From: Cephalotus follicularis
Lineage: Eukaryota; Streptophyta; Magnoliopsida; Oxalidales; Cephalotaceae
Reading direction: 5' to 3'
NCBI GenBank assembly: GCA_001972305.1
Contig: BDDD01002372.1
Location: 216,455-280,454 of the forward strand
DNA length: 64,000 bases
Shown: positions 44,634 to 54,625 of the stretch, piece by piece
How positions within the stretch are numbered: position 1 is the first letter of the stretch
How the letters are laid out: every line of letters begins with the position of its first letter
Translations under genes and position numbers: made by a program
The notes under the pieces: generated by a model
Seen by the model: the letters and a program-made list of their open reading frames with translations, nothing else
Database searches by the model: none
What the model was told of the DNA's origin: nothing

Positions 44634-46193
44634 AACATGCGTCTTCATTTATGTTGATGTAGACAGCATCTGGATCATACAGGAGATCCCCAAGGCCTGA
44701 CATGGGTGCATAAAAAAGTTTTTCCTTTTCACGCAGTCCCTTCTTCTTGGCAACAGATGGCAAAGGACAAGGATCAGCTAGCCCTGTTACTCCAGCTATA
44801 CTGTAATCGCCAACACCAGCAATATGCACCTGATTCAAAAATTGTCTGTTAGATCACATTCGTATTTCAACAAGAAAAGGCAGCATGATGCAATATGTAG
44901 CTCAAGGGAAAAGTTCACTTTCTTCTAAAAATGGTTGCCATCAAAGCAGAAAGCAAAGACAGATAACTGTGTTACTATCAAAGTATTCATTAGCATGAAT
45001 GTACCAAATTCATCAGCAACATTAATTATTCAAGTAGGTAGCAAGATAAAAAATTTGTCCAAAACTGGAATGCTTTATTCATGGAAAAGAGCCCTCTCCC
45101 TAAGGATGCTCAACATCCAACCTTCCATCGGACCACCCATTACCTTATGAAGACCTCCCATTGTTTAACCATCCAAGCACTATAAATACCCATCACTCCT
45201 TATGAACAATAAACCATACTCAGATTCACATAATCATTTCCTTCTCTTCTTTCTACCTAAGACTCTAGTTTCCTTTTTATACCACTGCATCTCTCCACGC
45301 TTGGCGTACCTGCCCATTCAGAGTGGTAGGAGCACATTAAACCTCTAAAAATAAATTCTATGAAAGTTAATTAAAGTGCATATAACAATGCAATCCAAAG
45401 AGTGACTAGTCAGATACTTACTTCCCATTAATAAGACCAAACAAATAAAATAATTTTGCCCCATGAGATATTTCTGCACAGAAACGGTCCTTGAGCCGTT
45501 TCTTTGTTTTCTTCAGTTTCTTTACATCCTTGAACTTATCAAGGTGAGTAAGGACTCCCATAACCTTTGGGAATCCATGCCACTGCAATATATTAAGAAA
45601 TTCAAATGTTTCCTGCAGCAGAAAGAAAGAAAATCATACAAAAGTCTCAAGGGAGCCAAAAGAAGAAACTATAAACGTAATGAAGTTAGCAAGATCAACA
45701 GAAACTGAGAAGATCCACAACCACTATAAAATCTATAAAATCAATCTGAACCCAAGCCTCACAATATAATGGTGAAAAAACAACTGCTAGATTAAAAAGA
45801 CAATACCATTAATATAGACAGAACCATCTAAAAGCTTAAACCATAATCCAACAGGAAAAAAAAATCATTGGTATATACATATGCACACTGGTATGTCAGT
45901 TAGCTAAAGGCAATGTTATGAGAACTGAAATTTCCGCTCAAATAACACTCACAGAAGGGATATCATTTGGGCACTCCACAAATGTGAGCCGCCTTTGCTT
46001 ACCTGAAATAACAAATAAATGAACAAAATAAAAACCAAAGCACCAAGACTACTCCCAGCTAAATTTAATATTATTTTAAGAAGAAGATAAAGATATATAA
46101 ACCTGATACAATAGTAATCGGTCCTCTAACTTCAGGTAAATTCTGTTTGGTGTAATGTTTCACAAGAGACTTAATTACATGCGACTTCCCAAC
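44634..46193 (-). pseudogene. BMS1: Captured BMS1 fragment, four exons
   Basis: Minus-strand exons with canonical splice sites: 46193-46103 (VGKSHVIKSLVKHYTKQNL, part of the P-loop GTPase motif), 46002-45953 (QRRLTFVECPND), 45612-45422 (ETFEFLNILQWHGFPKVMGV, then KKTKKRLKDRF) and 44829-44634 (VHIAGVGDYSIAGVTGL, DPCPLPS, EKLFYAPMSGLGDLLYD). These match the GTPase and AARP2CN regions of BMS1, a nucleolar GTPase needed for 18S rRNA and 40S subunit assembly. The start, two internal segments and the C-terminal half are absent, so exons were lost during or after capture. No stop appears within the exons. Confidence 0.88.
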
Positions 46194-46953
46194 CTTCCAA
46201 AAACAATAAAAACAAAAACATTCTTGTTCAAAATTTGCGCCAATTACAAATTACATTGAAAAAATAATTTCCAAGAACAAATCTCAAGCCAAACCAAAAT
46301 ATCATAAAATCTAGATATGGCAGGAATAGATGTCCAAAATTAGGAGCATTGGGGTAGGGTACCTTAGAATACTCATAATTCTGATAGAGCATTGCTGAAT
46401 CTTTGGTGAAAAATCGTATCTGATGTATTCCAACAAAGCTATAGTTTGATTAGGATCTTGAGAGAGTATAACATCCAAAGGCTGCACGGAAAAGAGGCAA
46501 GTAGTGATGACAGTATTTTGCCATTTCTGCCTTTCTTTGATGCACGTCTGGTAGTGGCCTTACCTCTCCAACAGTTTCACCAGTTATCTTTGGCTCCACA
46601 TAGTACACATAAGAATTATTAAAGATTTTAAACAAAAACCCTAATGTTTAGAGCACAAAACTGATCAACAACCTGCAATCAGAATCTAAAGTTATTTGGC
46701 ACTATAATAGTAACAGTGTAGTAAATACAAATTGGTGGTGAGTCAATAACTCCTTGCTATTCTAAAGTTACACAAGACAAGAGTCACAAGACGAGCATCA
46801 ATTCTGTGATATAGAAGACCTGTAAAACACATAATAACCTATGAATTCAAGATTACTCCTTCTACGAGCAATGTGTACATAAATATATAATTAATAATAC
46901 ATATGCAAATAGAAACAACTTATTACCTAAAGAAACTTTGATGCTAATCACAT
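46194..46953 (-). other. Gap between captured BMS1 and TNPA-like gene
   Basis: A 61-codon open stretch at 46635-46450 (containing [20 protein letters not shown]) has protein-like composition and may be a further captured exon or a TNPA 3' remnant. I do not recognise it. The rest is AT-rich and featureless. Confidence 0.35.
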
Positions 46954-48996
46954 CTAATCATCATCCTCATCATCATCATTTTGTGACCGATACATATGAA
47001 CATCTGGGTACGGAGAAGGCGGGTCATGATAAGCACGCTGCCTAGATGGGGTAGGCTGACCAAATTGCGCTGGAGGAGCTGCTGGGTGAGTAACCTGATG
47101 TGGAGGACCATCACCAGGATCAAAGTGTGTAGTCGCATTTGGGTTATTGTGCGACGCTGTGCGTTCCAAGCATGTCCTGAATAGTTGCAAGTTGCACGCT
47201 CATGGCTGCCATAAGTTCCTCACGCAGTCCTCCAATATGTCGTTGAACCATCTCCTCCATGCACGCATCAGGCACACTAGAAGTAAGATCAGGACCACAA
47301 ACTGAAGCTCCGCTGTCTACATGGCATGATGATGAGCTCGATTGATACTTCTTCTTTGCCTTTTTAGCATTGATAAAATTTCCAAAGCCAAGAATTAACC
47401 CCTTCTTCGGCTTTCCCACTGTCTCCAACCACATATCCAAGTCAACCACCTGCCCAGGTGGTTGTGATGATGCCCCCGCCTCCCCTTCTCCACCTCCTCT
47501 CACTGTAGCATCCGCCTTCAGCTTTTTGTATGTATTCTGCATAGAAACAAATAAAAAAATTATGTATGTTATTCCTCAAGATTTTAATCACAGATTGAAT
47601 CATATTCACTTGATACTGAATTCACTGTCAGTATAACTTACGAAGCAAGCAGCAACTTCTTCACGAGGCACAGTAGCGTCTTTGGGAGTGTGATATTTAC
47701 TAAAAATATCTGCCAAGTCTTCATTATTTTTCTCCTAAATACAAGAAATAAAAAAAACAATACAAGTTAATGGATAACAAGTAAGAAATAAATGGTTAAT
47801 AAAGATTAAGTTCTCGGTTATGTACCGCCTCCTTCAGCCGCTGACTCATACTGTGATTTCCTCCAGTGTAGGGAAGATGACTTGCACTAGACCTATTGTT
47901 CTTATGCCTTGAAGAGGTAACCTTCCAACCAGGATCCAACCATATATCCATTAGTTGCTCCCAAACTGGTGGGGGAACGGTTCTTGGGGGGAACTGCCTG
48001 CAGGCCTCTGTGAGGTCATTCACTTTTGCAAGCATCTTCGACTCATTTCTCAAATCGCACATCCACTTTTTGTAATTAACTTTGCAGTACTGCTCAAACA
48101 TTGAGCTTTGCCTGGGGAATCAAAATAAAAAAACTCCTACAAATACAAAATCATTTAAAGTTGTTACCAAACTATGAATGCGGGACAAACAATTGAATAA
48201 TACATGTATACAGCGTGACAAACTGAAATGTTAAACAATTGACTTACACATAACTTCTCCCACAGCTGATGACGCTCTTCCTGAGGCCACGAACTGTGTT
48301 TGTGCCAGGGTTGCAGCAACCTACTCTTAAACAATGTGCCGATCTTCGATTTAACTTCAGGGAGCGGAAAGTCACTGCAAAACCAAATCAAAAAATTATG
48401 GTGAATATATACACATAAGATTCATCGTCGTTAGATTAATTTTAAATCCATATGTATAGCTACCTCTCTCCAATGATCGACACATACACCCGATCCTCCG
48501 GATGTGCCAGAAGATCAATACCGACAGTGGGTCCTCTAGTACGAGACTGAGAACCTACAAGATATTGTGAACCATGTGAATTGATTGAAAAGATTTATAT
48601 ATCCTTTGCATTCATAAGTTTAATAAGTTTTCCTTCTATGTTGACGGAAAATAACATACCACTGGCAGTGGATGTGGAGGGATGCTCCCGGCCCGTAACT
48701 CTTCCTGAACTGGATACATGAGCTGAGGACCCCGCCACCTGGATCGGAACACCATCTGGCTCAGGACCTATATAACATCATAAAGCACGTAGATTATCAA
48801 AGAATACGAACATAATTCATATGCATAAACTTATAAAGCTGAGTCATTAATTTTGTATTAAAGAATAGAATTCAACAACATACGTACCACGGGTGGTGCC
48901 TGTGAAGCCATGCTCCCCATCATCAGCATGAGAAGACATACCTCTTCCACGTCCACTCATAGAGGTAGACCGATACGATCGACTGCCACGAGCCAT
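46954..48996 (-). CDS. TNPA-like CACTA protein (plant Transposase_24/Ptta type), seven exons, one likely frameshift
   Basis: The ATG at 48996 starts MARGSRSYRSTSMSGRGRG. Predicted exons are 48996-48888, 48767-48660, 48554-48464, 48374-48248, 48111-47826, 47734-47642 and 47536-46954, each bounded by GT and AG. Exon 5 holds the diagnostic WLDPGWKVTSSRHKNNRSSA segment with a TGGNHSMSQRL motif. Exon 7 is basic, then Pro/Gln-rich and ends in an acidic DDDEDD tail. In exon 7 the frame ends at 47144, while a neighbouring frame continues to 46954, so a one-base shift near 47150-47190 is likely. Such proteins bind subterminal repeats and assist transposition. It is the best-preserved gene in the window. 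Confidence 0.8.
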
Positions 48997-49190
48997 GTCT
49001 ATGTAAAATATCTGTAATTGTTAATATAAAATGACAAGTGATACAAACGTCATACCAAATATGTACAAATTAGAATTACGTAATTTACCAATTTAGAATA
49101 ACGCATTCGCTAACGGCTAACGAATACATATTTATTATTCACAATTATAATAACGAAAACAAAAATTGTAAATTAACATGACAGAATAAA
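48997..49190 (-). other. Short spacer between TNP2 and TNPA-like genes
   Basis: About 190 AT-rich bases with no visible promoter signal. In En/Spm both proteins come from one alternatively spliced transcript, which this spacing allows. Confidence 0.4.
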
Positions 49191-50252
49191 TCACAGATCA
49201 TCATCATCACTCATGTTCTCGAGTTTTGTCCAGTTGTGATGAGTTCCATATCCAGGCAACTTCTGCGAATCTACGCCTTTGCCAAATTGAACTTGATGAA
49301 ACTGTGACAATTGGGATGCAATTTGATCACTCTGCAACCGTTCCACACCAACATTTCTTTCACTTCTCCCCTTCAAGAACCCTTTCTTGTCACCCCTGAA
49401 TGGATGATCTAGAGGAAAGAACTTATGATGACAGTCAAACCATGAATGTTTTCCACCATTACTCAACCAAAAACCCTTCGTGCCTTGCATGCAACAAGGG
49501 CAAGCAAAACCACCGTGTGTGCTCCATCCAGACAACATCCCGTATGCCGGGAAGTCGTTAATTGTCCACAGTAATGTTGCCTTCATATTAAAGTTTTGCT
49601 TACGTGATGCATCATAAGTCACAACCCCATTTTCCCATAACATCTGTAACTCGTCAATGAGTGGCCGTAAATACACATCAATATCCTTCCCAGGGCCTCT
49701 TGGGCCCTCTATGATCAATGTCAAAAGCATGAAAGGTTTCGTCATACACATCCAAGGCGGGATATTGTACGAAAAAACAAAGACTGGCCAACAAGAGTAG
49801 GTCGTACTGCTAACCCCAAATGGACTAAACCCATATGTAGCCAAACCCAGTCTGACATTCCCAACTTCCGCAGCAAATTCTGGAAAGGTACGATCAAAGT
49901 GCTTCCAAGCTACACCGTCAGTAGGGTGCACCATCACAGGTTCCTCCTCCATCTCATTATGGACTCTACTTGCATGCCATCGCATATATTCAGCAGTTTT
50001 GTTTGAGTAAAACAGTCTCTGTAATCTCGGTGTAAGAGGAAAGTAACGCAACACCTTGTAGGGTACAAGGTTTTTAAGTGTTGATTTATACCTTGGATGA
50101 TTACATGTCGGACATTCATGCAACAACCTGTGCTCCCCGTAATATAGCACACAATCATTCAAACATGCATCAATTTTTTCATAACCTAATCCCAAGGCCT
50201 TCATATGTTGCTTCAAATGGTAATAATTTTTGGGAAGCACCGTACCCTCTGG
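49191..50252 (-). pseudogene. TNP2-like CACTA transposase, N- and C-truncated
   Basis: The open frame reads PEGTVLPKNYYHLKQ, GLGYEKIDACLNDCVLYY, a CPTCNHPRYK zinc-ribbon-like pair, the Transposase_21 core (WHASRVHNEMEEEPVMVHP, NVRLGLATYGFSPFG, WPVFVFSYNIPPWMCMT, then INDFPAYGMLSGWSTHG and CPCCMQGTKGF) and DHPFRGDKKGFLKGRSE. It ends TKLENMSDDDDL at 49191, before the DUF4218 region and the rest of a normal TNP2. The 5' end is missing because homology stops at codon CCA (50250-50252), beside an LTR-like TGTCACATGC. With both ends gone, it is unlikely to transpose anything. Confidence 0.88.
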
Positions 50253-51062
50253 GTGTCACATGCAAGAATACCGCACAAGGGTACAATCAATCAGTACAGT
50301 GATTTGGGTGTCACATTTCGCTAACTCCTAGCACCAACTGTGCACCACCTATCTATCACCCTTCACTCCGAAGATGATAGATCAGGTCAGTTACTACCAC
50401 CATTAGCGAGCAGCTTAACAATCAAGATCTGCATTGCAGACAATTTGGGTGGATACTCTAGCCAACTCCTAGCACATAGGACCACCTCCGTAGCCAGTGA
50501 TGTCTCCTATCACACGACTAACGGCAATAGCATAGACAAACAATTCAATCAATTCAGTAGTAATATTACATAAGTTTTAAAATGTAATATAGGGTTGTTT
50601 TCTTTTGAAACCTTTAACAATTCAGTAATCGTACATCTCATAGGAGGAAAACGATATTCAGTACAGTAACAGTACCTCTCATTGGAGGGAAAACAGTAAT
50701 CATTAAGTTTCATTTGAAATGATAGTTGAAATCATTAGTTGCGCATATAGCACTTAGTTGGTTCAATACTTTGAAAACAATGGAACAATAGTGTTTATGA
50801 ACACTCAACTGGTATATACTAATTGTAACAGTAGCATATACAGCAAAAACAATAAAAGACAGTAGCAATTCCAAGGATTCAATCAGGTCAAGGCATACCA
50901 TAGTCATTCTTGCACAACTTTTGCAAGGAGTGCATACGTTGCTTAATTTTTGGAATGTAATTACATAAGGTCAGGATTGACTGTTACAGTCATCCCATAG
51001 GGTGGCCAGTTAATTACTTTCAATTTACGGTTTAAACAAAATCTATATCAAAATTCTATCCC

Positions 51063-51175
51063 AGGACAGTCGGCTGTCCTCAAGAACAGTAGGTTGAGTA
51101 GTCGACTGTTTTCACTTAACAAACGACTGGATAGGTTGAGTAGTCGACTGTCATGAAGAACAGTCGACTGCTTTG
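51063..51175. repeat. ACAGTCGACTGT palindrome cluster, first group
   Basis: Five units or half-units around AGTCGACTGT occur in about 110 bases, two preceded by GGTTGAGT. The second group is at 52212-52290. Confidence 0.8.
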
Positions 51176-52211
51176 CCCAGAAACTGGCAGGCAGCAGCAG
51201 GGTATGCATGTTCAATATCCAATACTAAATCAATCAATACATGCAATCAAATAGAAATTTAACCATACAAGATATGCATATTATATCTTCAAAAACATGT
51301 CATTACCCCTACCTTAAACGCTATCCCGAAATCAATTTGGATTGATTTCTCTCTTTAATGCCCAAGGGTCTTTCACCAACTTAACCTTCCAATCTCAGCA
51401 GAATTGATCTATACAATGCATGCTCAAAGGTTTAGACATTTAATCAGTAAGTTTTACTAATTATCCAGTTACAATTACTATTCTAACAGTAGCTCATCAA
51501 TAGTTCATTAAGCCTCCATTCTTACATTTAACAACATCTCTCCATTAATCAACTCCAATTTCAGCAAGTACTAAGTTTGCATGTTACAGAGGGTATGTAT
51601 AGAGGTGATTAGAATACATATACTTATTGACAACCATAACAGCAACTATAATTCAATTTAGAGGCTTATAATCTCAACTCTTCTTGAACCATTACCAATT
51701 CTATTTCAATTCCAGAAATTACTAACCTTAATCATGTTAACAGAAGACATTGTAACATTCTCCTAGTTACATTATCAACAAACCACCACATCAGTGGTGA
51801 GCTCGGATTTGCGGACTTACCAGGAAAATCCAAAGCTTCCAAGTCTCTTTGAACACCCAAATCCTCCAAATGCAACTCCTACAATCCTCCCTCTATCCTC
51901 AGTATTTTCTAACACTCACACTCTATTCTAACAGTTGATATAAGGGTTTAGGAGTCTTAGGATTCGTTGGTTCCCATTAACTCAACCTTCCCTCTTTTCA
52001 TTCTCACTCTCACATGCACCTCTCCTCACTCTTTTCTCTTCTGTTTTTGCAGGTTGCAGGTCTGCAAATCTTGCAGAAGGAATAGAGGACATGCAAGTCA
52101 CTCATTCTGCATGTTATGGCAGCTGGTGACACGCATCCCTCATGCATGCCACGATTAGAACACTTATCATCACTGTCTCTGCGGATGCCAGACGTCTATT
52201 TTGAGTCACTC

Positions 52212-52290
52212 CAGTCGACTGTCTTTAACAGGCAGTCGACTGTCACGCCACACATCAGACAGTCGACTGTTACCCTGTGACAGTCGGCTG
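52212..52290. repeat. ACAGTCGACTGT palindrome cluster, second group
   Basis: Four units occur in 80 bases, including the perfect 12-base palindrome ACAGTCGACTGT at 52259-52270. The unit shares only the GTCGAC core with the clusters in Athila and Tekay LTRs. Confidence 0.85.
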
Positions 52291-52463
52291 TTTGAGCTGA
52301 TTCTAGGGTTCCTTAAGTTTGTTTTACCAATTTGTATCTCAAATCAACCCAAGCATTCACTAATCACAATTATTATGTTAATTGGACAAATAATCTCAGT
52401 TAAAATGTATATTTTATTTAAAACTTGGAGTAATAAACATTAATTGAATTTGCGGTTATTACA

Positions 52464-52634
52464 GTAACAGTGCCACAAAAAAACTTTGAAGCTTTGATAG
52501 AACCGTCAGCGCCACAAAAACTTTAAATTAGTTTAAATTAGTTTTTGGCAACGGTGCCACAAAGTGTCAATGTTTAAGTATCATGTTTAGATGATACTTA
52601 ATTCACTTCTCGGCAACGACACCACAAAAAAACT
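52464..52634 (-). other. Athila-3 leader remnant with decayed primer-site copies
   Basis: On the minus strand, directly after the LTR, TGGTGTCGTTGCCGAGAA aligns with the tRNA-Asp primer site. Further on, TGGCACCGTTGCCAAAAA (about 52545-52562) and TGGCGC (about 52509) repeat the same word. A perfect stem-loop with 10-base arms (TAAGTATCAT, loop of 6) lies at 52575-52600. The segment is cut at 52464 by the previous LTR. Confidence 0.7.
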
Positions 52635-54136
52635 TGTTCACAGAATTAAATTTATACCGCAAGTGCACGGATCGTGTAGCAACGGGTCGAACACAGAGAA
52701 CAAGTTTAAACTAATTTTAATTTATCAACGTAGGCGAAGTATGCAAAGTTGGAGTTTTTATATGAACTAGTCCTAAATTACCATGAATTAAAGCATGCAA
52801 CAATGGATTAACAAGATAAAAATAAACTAGATGAAAATACTTGTAATAAAATCGGTTTTAAGGCATAGAAACTCACCATAGAGTGTATGAAGAACTCACT
52901 TACTTGAATGATCAAACCTTGGTAATCAAAAGTTGCTAGGTCTATACGGAGTGTGATCGTTTGACAAACCGTATGAGTAGACATCCATCAATTTCATGTA
53001 GACACCATTAATTCAATAAGATTCTTATTCAAGGGCAAAGTGTATGTGGATTTTAATCAGACATACAAAGTGTGTTTGATTTGGAAAATTGAAGGATAAA
53101 TCAAAGTTTCAAGGATTTTTTATTGATTGAATTTTTTGTACATCTAGGTTTTGTTCTAACCCTAAAAACCTAGAAAGTTAGCTAGAACAAACCATTGAAA
53201 ATAAAACTGGGAGAAAAGTTCTGGAGAAAGGTGGTGAGTTATGGACTGATTCTCTCTTCCTGCATTTTGTTTCCACCTTTTATCTCCTTACAAAAACATG
53301 TGCTTGAAATAGAAAAGGAAAGAAAATCCTACTTAAAATCCTAATTAAAGTCCTAATTAAATTCTAATATTACAATAAAAAAATTTCCTAAAATACAAAG
53401 TCAAACATTCTAGAAAGTTTCCATTTGTCGCCCAAGCCATGCTCAAGTGCGCAGGCTTGGCTTGTATGCTAAGCGTCACTGATAACATGCGAAAGTAGAG
53501 CTCCTGAACTGAGGCAAACCGCGCTACGCTTGAAGGCCAGACTAGCAGATTAGTAGAATACCAGACTAATAGAGCAGACTGTAAATGCAGACTTGTCAAG
53601 CAGACCATGGATAGTTACAGCAGAGATTTTTAGCAAACATTCAGTTTTAAGTGCCGAACAAGCTTGAGGTGTTAGTAACTTGGTAAACTAGTTGAATGCT
53701 AGATAAGCAGAGTAGCAGACAAGCAAAATGGTAAAGCAGCAGACCAGAGATATCAATAACGTGGTAAGCATCGACGCTTACAAAAAATCCGTCAGCGCTT
53801 TACATCTAAACGTTGACACTTTGATAGAACTGTCAGCGCTCTACATATAAGCGTTGACGCTTTGATAGAACCGTCCGTGCTTTACATATAAGCGTCGACG
53901 TTTATAAAAGAACTCGTCGACGCTTTATCTATTTATTGCAATCTGCAAGAACTTAGTCAATTTCTTAAGCTTTAATCTTCTTGTCTTCAATTTTCGCCAA
54001 TTGGGCTAGTATTAATGCATTTTGATCATTTTTCCCTTGTACATGAAAATCAATAAAACACAGCCAAAGTAGATTGTTCCAAGCATAAAAACATAATAAA
54101 TAAATCCTCAAAAATAACATATTTTTATGCTTAACA
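52635..54136 (-). mobile_element. Athila-3 LTR, minus strand
   Basis: The 1502-base LTR reads TGTTAAGCATAAAAATATG...CTGTGAACA on the minus strand. It is related to the Athila-2 LTR, sharing the start and the CTGCTCTG-rich tract in reverse complement near 53510-53750. It has internal 3'-tail and polypurine-like sequence on its right and a primer site on its left, so it lies between two internal regions instead of ending an element. A weak TATA (GATAAAAG, minus) is at about 53277-53284. Confidence 0.85.
53765..53930 (-). repeat. CGTCGACG motif cluster in Athila-3 LTR
   Basis: About nine units such as AAGCATCGACGCTTAC, AAGCGTTGACGCTTTG, AAGCGTCGACG and TCGTCGACGCTTT occur, separated by TACATATA or TTGATAGAAC spacers. 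Perfect CGTCGACG is near 53922. Confidence 0.82.
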
Positions 54137-54625
54137 AATACCCCTATACTTAAACCTTGCGTGTCCTCAAGCAAATGAAACAAAAAACTAAAACAACAAA
54201 AACAAAAATCATAACTCACTTTATGCAACAAGCCTTTAAACCTCTAAGTTTCCCTAGTGGACGAGTTATGTCTCTTGAGTATTTTCAAAGAATAAACACA
54301 CAAAATTCAGTTTATCATAACTTTGTTAATAGGTAAAATGTATCTCCACTTAAAAAAATTTTAGGCAACCCCCATACTTGAATTTTATTATCTTGCTCCA
54401 AGTTCTAGAATCATAACACATCTCAATTAAGAAGTTTTACTATATTATTTGTTATCCACACTGTTTCCCGATCAATATATGAATTTTCAGTTACATGAAA
54501 TCCTACTTTGGAGTTAGACAAAGAACTTTAGCACTAACATTTTTTTTATTCATTGAACTCATTCCTCCACTTCTGTTGGTTTGAATGACATGGATGGAGC
54601 ATACACCAGACACCCAAATTACGAA
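54137..54625 (-). mobile_element. Athila-3 internal 3' end, up to the MITE
   Basis: Non-coding tail. On the minus strand it ends with GGTTTAAGTATAGGGGTATT before the LTR, collinear with 16880-16960 and 39690-40197. It is interrupted near 54600-54625 by a MITE and resumes at 59717. Confidence 0.85.

Larger units (their letters stand above)
40743..50253 (-). mobile_element. CACTA (En/Spm-like) transposon, right end lost, carrying captured gene fragments
   Basis: The left terminus CACTACTAGAAAAAG is a canonical CACTA inverted repeat, followed by about 780 bases of subterminal GCGGTCGGCAAA-type repeats. On the minus strand the element carries TNP2 (50252-49191) and a TNPA-like gene (48996-46954). 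Between TNPA and the left end lie exons of BMS1, an unidentified gene and a receptor kinase, plus a Stowaway MITE and an LTR fragment. The right terminus is absent: TNP2 is cut at 50253 by an LTR-like sequence. It is therefore a defective, transduplicating element. Confidence 0.9.
50254..52463 (-). mobile_element. LTR of uncertain gypsy-like element disrupting TNP2
   Basis: On the plus strand it starts TGTCACATGC exactly where TNP2 stops and ends GCGGTTATTACA (52463). On the minus strand this gives TGTAATAACC...TGTGACA, like Tekay-type LTR ends. A second TGGGTGTCACAT word at 50305-50315 leaves the left end ambiguous (50254 or 50309). The flanks (CTGGG or TTGGG on the left, GTAAC on the right) do not match, and TNP2 does not resume on the right, so this is not a simple insertion. 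No coding region is seen. It carries ACAGTCGACTGT palindromes. Confidence 0.65.
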
